16,624 nucleotides of DNA from the NCBI GenBank assembly GCA_964560325.1, contig CAZLLV010000347.1:1-16624 (forward strand). Direction: 5' to 3'. The translations under genes and the position numbers were made by a program. Source of the stretch: CAZLLV01 sp964560325. GTDB lineage: Bacteria > Acidobacteriota > Thermoanaerobaculia > Multivoradales > DATKCC01. Below are positions 12,071 through 16,624 of this stretch, piece by piece; position 1 is the first letter of the stretch, and each line of letters opens with the position of its first letter. The notes under the pieces are model-generated. The model worked only from the letters and a program-made list of their open reading frames with translations, had not been told where the DNA came from and ran no database searches.

Positions 12071-13393
12071 TCACGGCGGCGGCTTCTTGCGGCCTCGGAT
12101 CACCAGGCGCACCGGCACGCCGGGGAGCGAGAGAACCTCGCGCACCTGGTTCTCCAGATAGCGGCGATAGTTGTGGCCACGCGGAAGGGTCTTGTTCGCG
12201 AACACCATGAAGGTCGGCGGGCCGGTGCTCACCTGGGTCACGTAGTAGATCTTCCACGGCCGGCCGTCGATCGCCGGCGGCTTGCGGCGCCGGATCGCCT
12301 CGTCGAGCAGCTTGTTCGCGTCGCTGGTCGAGAGCTCCGTCGCGTGCGCCTCGAGCGCCCGGTCGATCGCCGGGAAGAGCTTGTCGATCGCCCGGCCGGA
12401 GAGGGCCGAGACGTTGACGCGCGGCGGGTTCGAGAGGAGCTCGTCGAGGCGCGGGTAGGTGTCGTCGAGGCGCTCTCTCCCCTCCTCGTCGAGCAGGTCC
12501 CACTTGTTGATCGCCACCACCGCCGCGCGCCCGAGCTCCCAGGCGCTGCCGGCGATCGCCAGGTCGCCGCTCGTGACGCCCTCGGTGGCGTCGATCACCA
12601 GGACCACCACCCGCGAGCGCTCGATCTGCCGGCGGGCCATCATCACCGCCAGCTCCTCGGTCGCCTCCGAGACCTTGCTCCGGCGCCGGATGCCCGCGGT
12701 GTCGACCAGCAGGTACTCCCGCTCGCCGCGCCGGATCAGCGTGTCGACCGGATCGCGCGTGGTGCCGGCGATCGGCGAGACGAGCGCCCGGTTCTCGCCC
12801 GCGATCCGGTTGAGGAGCGACGACTTGCCGACGTTCGGGCGGCCGACGATCGCGACCGCCGGCGCGTCGGAAGCGGCCATCTCCGGCAGCTCGGGGAGGG
12901 CGTGGCGGATCGCTTCGCGCAGGTCGGGCACGCCGCCGCCGTGCTCGGCCGAGACCAGGATCTGGGGGTCGATACCGAGCCGGTAGAACTCCGTGAAGCG
13001 GTCCCGGCCTTCGTTCGTGTCCCCCTTGTTGACGACCGCGATCGCCGGCTTGCCGGTCGCCCGCAGGTGGCGCCAGACCACTTCGTCCGCGGACGTCAGG
13101 CCGGCCTTGCCGTCGAGGACCAGGAGCAGCAGGTCGCTTTCGGCGACCGCGGCGTCGACCTGCTCGCCGAGCCCGAGGGGGTCGTCGCCCGGCACCAGGC
13201 CGCCGGTGTCGATCACCTGGACCGCGCCGCCCAGGGGGCCGTCACCGATCTCGGCGAGACCGGTGATGCGGTCCCGCGTGACGCCGGGCCGGTCGTGGAC
13301 GATCGCCTGCCGCCGGCCGACCAGCCGGTTGAACAGGGTCGACTTGCCGACGTTCGGGCGGCCGACGATCGCGACCGTGGGAGTGACCGCCAT
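12071..13393 (-). CDS. der: Ribosome-associated GTPase Der (EngA)
   Basis: This 440-residue protein has two tandem GTPase domains, a feature unique to Der, which acts in assembly of the 50S subunit. The first domain has GRPNVGKS (11-18), DRPGVTRD (34-41), DTGG (62-65) and NKGD (122-125). The second has GRPNVGKS (184-191), AGTTRDPVDT (209-218), DTAG (231-234) and NKWD (296-299). The C-terminal KH-like domain (about 350-435) ends in VPVRLVIRGRKKPPP with the normal basic tail. Length is as expected. ATG at 13393 has GGAG five bases upstream, and the gap to the lipoprotein gene is 13 bases. It is the last gene of the rnr operon. No clear terminator follows. Confidence 0.98.
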   Translation of the reverse strand: MAVTPTVAIVGRPNVGKSTLFNRLVGRRQAIVHDRPGVTRDRITGLAEIGDGPLGGAVQVIDTGGLVPGDDPLGLGEQVDAAVAESDLLLLVLDGKAGLTSADEVVWRHLRATGKPAIAVVNKGDTNEGRDRFTEFYRLGIDPQILVSAEHGGGVPDLREAIRHALPELPEMAASDAPAVAIVGRPNVGKSSLLNRIAGENRALVSPIAGTTRDPVDTLIRRGEREYLLVDTAGIRRRSKVSEATEELAVMMARRQIERSRVVVLVIDATEGVTSGDLAIAGSAWELGRAAVVAINKWDLLDEEGRERLDDTYPRLDELLSNPPRVNVSALSGRAIDKLFPAIDRALEAHATELSTSDANKLLDEAIRRRKPPAIDGRPWKIYYVTQVSTGPPTFMVFANKTLPRGHNYRRYLENQVREVLSLPGVPVRLVIRGRKKPPP

Positions 13394-13406
13394 GCTCGCT
13401 CCGTCC

Positions 13407-13928
13407 CTACTCGAAGGTCTCTTGGAGCTGACGGCCGAAGACCCGCCAGCGGCCGTCTTCGCGCTTGAGCTGGTACTTGACCCGGTTCGCCTGGTCCTCG
13501 GTCTCGCGGACCACGGAGTCGCTGCCGGCGGCGAGCACCCGGAGGTCCCACACCTCGACCGTGGTCACGAACGCGTTGACCGCGCTCCAGGTCACCACGT
13601 CCTCGACCTCCAGGCTCTCGAGCTCGGGCGACAGCACGCTCCCCTGCTTGGCCAGGTCGCGGACCCGCTTCTTGATCGTTTCGCGCTCCTTGAGCGTCGT
13701 GTAGGGCACGAGCGGCGCCATGTCCCCGGTCCGGTACGCCTCGGACATCTTCGGCAGGTACTCGAGGAGGAAGGCGTGCACCTCCTCCCGGTCGGCCGCG
13801 GCCTCCTCGGCGCTCGGCGGGCCGCAGGCGACGGCGAGGACCCCGGTCGCTCCGACCGCCAGGAGGGCCGCGAGGGCGATCCGGCGGGCGAAGGCGGTCG
13901 GGATGCGTCGTGCGGACGGATCGTTCAT
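13407..13928 (-). CDS. Lipoprotein with an ARC6/IMS-like (SnoaL-like) domain, function unknown
   Basis: The 173-residue product opens with a basic stretch (FARR), a hydrophobic segment LAALLAVGATGVLAV and AC at 34-35, so Cys35 is a likely lipidation site with a loose lipobox. An acidic, helical part (SAEEAAADREEVHAFLLEYL) follows. The C-terminal half has a run of strands, VTWSAVNAFVTTVEVWDLRV then ANRVKYQLKREDGRWRVFGR, with the WDLR and GRWRV elements of the IMS/SnoaL-like fold known from ARC6 and many small extracytoplasmic proteins. No catalytic residues can be named. ATG at 13928 lies four bases after the rnr stop, with its ribosome binding site inside the rnr end, so the two are coupled; der follows 13 bases later. 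The presence of a lipoprotein between rnr and der is not something I know from well-studied species. Confidence 0.75.
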   Translation of the reverse strand: MNDPSARRIPTAFARRIALAALLAVGATGVLAVACGPPSAEEAAADREEVHAFLLEYLPKMSEAYRTGDMAPLVPYTTLKERETIKKRVRDLAKQGSVLSPELESLEVEDVVTWSAVNAFVTTVEVWDLRVLAAGSDSVVRETEDQANRVKYQLKREDGRWRVFGRQLQETFE

Positions 13929-13932
13929 GGCG

Positions 13933-16227
13933 TCATCCTCTCCTGCGCTGCTGGCGCTGGCGGTCGCGCCGGCTGCCGCTGCTCTGCTCGCCGCCCGCCG
14001 AGCCCGGCCGGGTCGGCCGGCCGGGCCGGCCCGCGGCGGGCTCCGGCTCAGTCGCCGGCACCAGGTCGAGGCCGCGGTGGCGCATCGAGACCCCCTCCAG
14101 CCGGACCTCGATCGGGTCCGCGAGCTGGAACACGCGGCCGTGGTCGGCACCCACCAGCCGGTGGGCCTGCTCCTCGTAGACGTAGTAGTCGTCGCCCAGG
14201 AGGCGGATCGGCACCAGCCCGTCGACGTAGAGGCCGTCGAGCTGGACGAACAGTCCGAACGGCTGCACGCCGGTGATCCGCCCGGAGAAGGTCTCCCCCA
14301 CCCGCTCGGCGAGGAAACGCACCTTCTTCCACTGGAGGAGCTCGCGCTCCGAGTGCTCGGCCCGGCGCTCGGTGAAGCTCGTGTGCTCGGCGATGCCGGG
14401 CAGGCGCTCGGTGAGGAGCTCCTCCTCCCTCCCGCCCCGCTCGCGTCCGTAGAGGAGCGCCTCGAGCCCCCGGTGGACCACCAGGTCGGGGTAGCGCCGG
14501 ATCGGCGAGGTGAAGTGGGTGTAGTAGCGCGAAGCGAGCGCGTAGTGCCCGCGGCACTCCGGGGCGTAGAGCGCCCGCTGCATGGTGCGCAGGACCACGG
14601 TCGAGACGAACGGCTCCTCGGGCGTCCCCTCGACCTGCCGGAGCACGTCCTGGAGGGCGCTCGGGTGCAGGTTCTCGAGGTCGCCGCGCAGGGTCACGCC
14701 GACCGCCTGGAGGGTCTCCTTCAGGCCGATCAGCTCCTCGCGCCCCGGCGGGTCGTGCACCCGGTAGAGGGCGGGCACCTCGTGCCCGACGAGCTCGGAG
14801 GCCACCGCCTCGTTGGCGGCGATCATGAACTCCTCGACGATCCGGTGGGCGACGTGGCGCTCTCCCGGCTTGATGCCGACCGTATGGCCGTCGGTGTCGA
14901 GGATCACGTCCCCTTCGGGCAGGTCGAAGTCGATCGAGCCGCGCCGGGTGCGCTCGGCGAGGAGGATCTCCATCAGCTCCTTCATGACCCGCAGCATCGG
15001 GAGCACCGGCCCGTACTCGGCCTCGTCACCGTCCGCCGGCTCCTCGAGGAGCCGGCGGACCTCGTCGTAGGTCATCCGGCGGTCGCTCCGGATCACCGTC
15101 TCGGCGAATCTACGCTTGGTCACGTTGCCTTCGCGGTCGACGTCGAGGAAGGCGGACTTGGCGAGGCGGGGCACGTCGGGACGGAGCGAGCAGAGGCCGT
15201 TCGAGATGTGCTCGGGCAGCATCGGCACCGCGCGGTCCGGGTAGTAGACGCTGGTGCCCCGGCGGTAGGCCTCGAGGTCGAGCGGCGAGCCCTCCGGCAC
15301 GTAGTGGGAGACGTCGGCGATGTCGACGCGCAGCCGGAAGCCCGACTTCTTGCGCTCGACCGACACCGCGTCGTCGAAGTCGCGGGCGCTCGCGCCGTCG
15401 ATCGTGATCGTCAGCACGTCGCGCAGATCCTCGCGCCCGGCCCAGTCGTCGGGCGTCGGATCCTCGGGGCGCTCCCCCGCCTCGGCCAGCACCTCCGGCG
15501 GGAACTCCTCCGGAATGCCGAAGTGGCGCAGCACCACCTTCACGTCGACGCCCGGCACCTTCGGGTCCCCCAGCACCTCGACGATCCGGCCGCGCGGATG
15601 GCCGGTGTTCGAGCGCGGCGGATCGACCGCCACGACCACGAACTCCTCTTCCGAAACGTCCTCGCCCGCGGTGATCTCGAGGTCGAAGTCGGCCTTGGAG
15701 TCGAACGGCACCAGCCAGCGGCGCTCGTCCCCCCCGTCTCGTGAATCCCGCTCCACCGTCCCGACCATCGTCTGGTGACGGCGGGTCAAGAGCTTGACGA
15801 CCGACGCCTCGGGCAGCCGATCGCCCCCCTTGCGCCGACCCTTGGGCTGCCGGCCGTGCGGCTTCGCGAGCACGAGATCGCCGTCCATGGATCCTTTGAC
15901 CAGCTTGCGGGGTACGAAATATCCCGCCTCGCCCCGATCCCCGGTCAGAAGCAGCGCGTCGCCGCCGGCCAGGCGCTTGACCCGGCCGGTGACCATGTCG
16001 GTGTTGCGCAGGGTGTACCAGCGCCCCGACCACTCGACCGCGCGGCCGTCCGCCTCGAGCTCGGAGAACGCCGCGCGCACCCGCTCGGGGCCGGCGTCGA
16101 CCCCTTCCGGCAGCTCGAGCGATTCGAAGACCGCGTCGGCCTCCCGTCCCTTCCTGCCGGCCCCTTGGAGGACCCGGAAAACGGCCTCGCGCAGAAGCCC
16201 TTCCGTGCCCGGCTGTTGCGTTGACAC
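13933..16227 (-). CDS. rnr: Ribonuclease R
   Basis: GTG at 16227 is chosen: GGAGGT lies about five bases before it, while a start further upstream would run through tRNA-Leu. The 764-residue product has an N-terminal winged-helix part (about 10-75) and cold-shock-like domains (about 78-230). The RNB catalytic domain carries TIDGASARDFDDAVSV (275-290), with the Asp cluster that binds Mg ions, then VDIADVSHYV and later YYTHFTSPIRRYPDLVVHR. Near the C-terminus is an S1 domain (ETFSGRITGVQPFGLFVQLD), followed by a Gly/Arg/Gln/Ser-rich basic tail typical of RNase R rather than RNase II. The enzyme is a 3'-5' exonuclease that digests structured RNA such as rRNA fragments. It leads the rnr-lipoprotein-der operon. 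Its start codon overlaps the -35 box of the divergent tRNA-Leu promoter. Confidence 0.96.
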   Translation of the reverse strand: MSTQQPGTEGLLREAVFRVLQGAGRKGREADAVFESLELPEGVDAGPERVRAAFSELEADGRAVEWSGRWYTLRNTDMVTGRVKRLAGGDALLLTGDRGEAGYFVPRKLVKGSMDGDLVLAKPHGRQPKGRRKGGDRLPEASVVKLLTRRHQTMVGTVERDSRDGGDERRWLVPFDSKADFDLEITAGEDVSEEEFVVVAVDPPRSNTGHPRGRIVEVLGDPKVPGVDVKVVLRHFGIPEEFPPEVLAEAGERPEDPTPDDWAGREDLRDVLTITIDGASARDFDDAVSVERKKSGFRLRVDIADVSHYVPEGSPLDLEAYRRGTSVYYPDRAVPMLPEHISNGLCSLRPDVPRLAKSAFLDVDREGNVTKRRFAETVIRSDRRMTYDEVRRLLEEPADGDEAEYGPVLPMLRVMKELMEILLAERTRRGSIDFDLPEGDVILDTDGHTVGIKPGERHVAHRIVEEFMIAANEAVASELVGHEVPALYRVHDPPGREELIGLKETLQAVGVTLRGDLENLHPSALQDVLRQVEGTPEEPFVSTVVLRTMQRALYAPECRGHYALASRYYTHFTSPIRRYPDLVVHRGLEALLYGRERGGREEELLTERLPGIAEHTSFTERRAEHSERELLQWKKVRFLAERVGETFSGRITGVQPFGLFVQLDGLYVDGLVPIRLLGDDYYVYEEQAHRLVGADHGRVFQLADPIEVRLEGVSMRHRGLDLVPATEPEPAAGRPGRPTRPGSAGGEQSSGSRRDRQRQQRRRG

Positions 16228-16249
16228 TCGTACCTCCCTCTCGTACAAT
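16221..16249 (+). promoter_or_regulatory. Consensus sigma-70 promoter of tRNA-Leu
   Basis: TTGACA (16221-16226), 17 bases, TACAAT (16244-16249). The start should be near 16256, only a few bases before the tRNA. The -35 box shares bases with the rnr start codon (16225-16227) on the other strand, and the spacer holds the rnr ribosome binding site. Confidence 0.85.
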
Positions 16250-16259
16250 CCGTCCGCCC

Positions 16260-16347
<88 letters not shown>

Positions 16348-16380
16348 TCCTTCGATAGTCCCGAGCGGCCTTCGTCACTC

Positions 16381-16624
16381 CTAGGGCCGATCCGGTTCCT
16401 GGGCCAGGAGCAGGGTCGCCTCGGCGACCGGCGCTCCGTCTTTCTCGAGCCGGCACCGCACCTTGATCGCCGGCCCGAATCGGCTCAGGAGCTCGGCGCT
16501 CGCCGCCAGGCGGTCGCCGGCCTGGATCTCGGCCAGGAGCCGGGCGTCCTCGATCCCGGCGAGGTAGACCCGTGCGCCCGGCTCCCCGCCCTCCTGCTGC
16601 GGCAGGGCGGCCAGAGCCGCCTGG
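16381..16624 (-). CDS. FabZ/FabA-like hotdog-fold dehydratase, C-terminal part (5' end outside the window)
   Basis: The minus-strand frame is open from the right edge to TAG at 16381 and gives 80 residues. It reads VYLAGIEDARLLAEIQAGDR, then LAASAELLSRFGPAIKVRCR, then PVAEATLLLAQE. This is the usual C-terminal half of a FabZ-type 3-hydroxyacyl-ACP dehydratase: a GI(D/E)xARF-like block, a (P)GDxL turn, and a final strand VAEAxLLxA. FabZ removes water from 3-hydroxyacyl-ACP in fatty-acid synthesis. The part with the catalytic His and Glu lies outside the window, so a non-catalytic or thioesterase-type hotdog protein is also possible. The usual Phe/Arg after GIxxAR is replaced by LLAE, which hints at a diverged member. 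Confidence 0.6.
   Translation of the reverse strand, partial: QAALAALPQQEGGEPGARVYLAGIEDARLLAEIQAGDRLAASAELLSRFGPAIKVRCRLEKDGAPVAEATLLLAQEPDRP

Noticed and set aside
12053..13468. Plus-strand open frame opposite der
   Set aside because: Shadow of der. Composition is Arg/Asp/Val-rich and no family is recognisable.
13720..15744. Plus-strand open frame of 674 codons opposite rnr
   Set aside because: Shadow of rnr and the lipoprotein gene. No motifs and no ribosome binding site.

Overview
The window is GC-rich DNA from a diderm (Gram-negative) bacterium with an LPS-bearing outer membrane: it carries Tol-Pal genes, the LPS-assembly lipoprotein LptE and several lipoproteins with type II signal peptides. 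The taxon cannot be fixed from the sequence alone. The GC content, the gene mixture and the TPR protein with an LLRHDRRFES-type segment before its repeats remind me of Acidobacteriota, but that is inference. Promoters are of the sigma-70 type, and four of them have a perfect TTGACA -35 box.

Left part, plus strand (1-2475): the end of tolB, then pal, cpoB (ybgF) and rpsT. A consensus promoter for rpsT lies across the 3' end of cpoB and is followed at once by a hairpin with six T. Convergent to this is a minus-strand operon, ribH-nusB-leuS-lptE (6688 down to 2486), driven by a TTGACA-18-TATACT promoter. It mixes riboflavin synthesis, transcription antitermination, leucyl-tRNA charging and outer-membrane assembly. 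An SDR oxidoreductase gene lies upstream on the same strand.

Middle part (about 7558-11042) is accessory in character. It begins with a 109-nt tRNA-like structure that shares 36 of 37 bases with the genuine tRNA-Pro at 11043-11119. Between these repeats lie a TPR protein gene with a possibly frameshifted 5' end, a decayed gene fragment, and a two-gene unit: a ribbon-helix-helix protein overlapping a DUF6036-like nucleotidyltransferase. This unit looks like an autoregulated toxin-antitoxin module. Its promoter is framed by two nested inverted repeats sharing GTCAT half-sites. No integrase is visible.

Right part, minus strand (11043-16227): rnr, a lipoprotein gene and der run close together as one operon. 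After a new promoter come an HU/IHF-family gene, a MerR-family regulator gene and tRNA-Pro, an arrangement also seen as ihfA-merR-tRNA-Pro in other bacteria. A plus-strand tRNA-Leu(CAG) has a consensus promoter whose -35 box overlaps the rnr start codon. The window ends inside a minus-strand gene for a FabZ-like hotdog-fold protein.

Most interesting are the putative RHH/nucleotidyltransferase toxin-antitoxin unit with its symmetric operator, and the tRNA-like element paired with tRNA-Pro.
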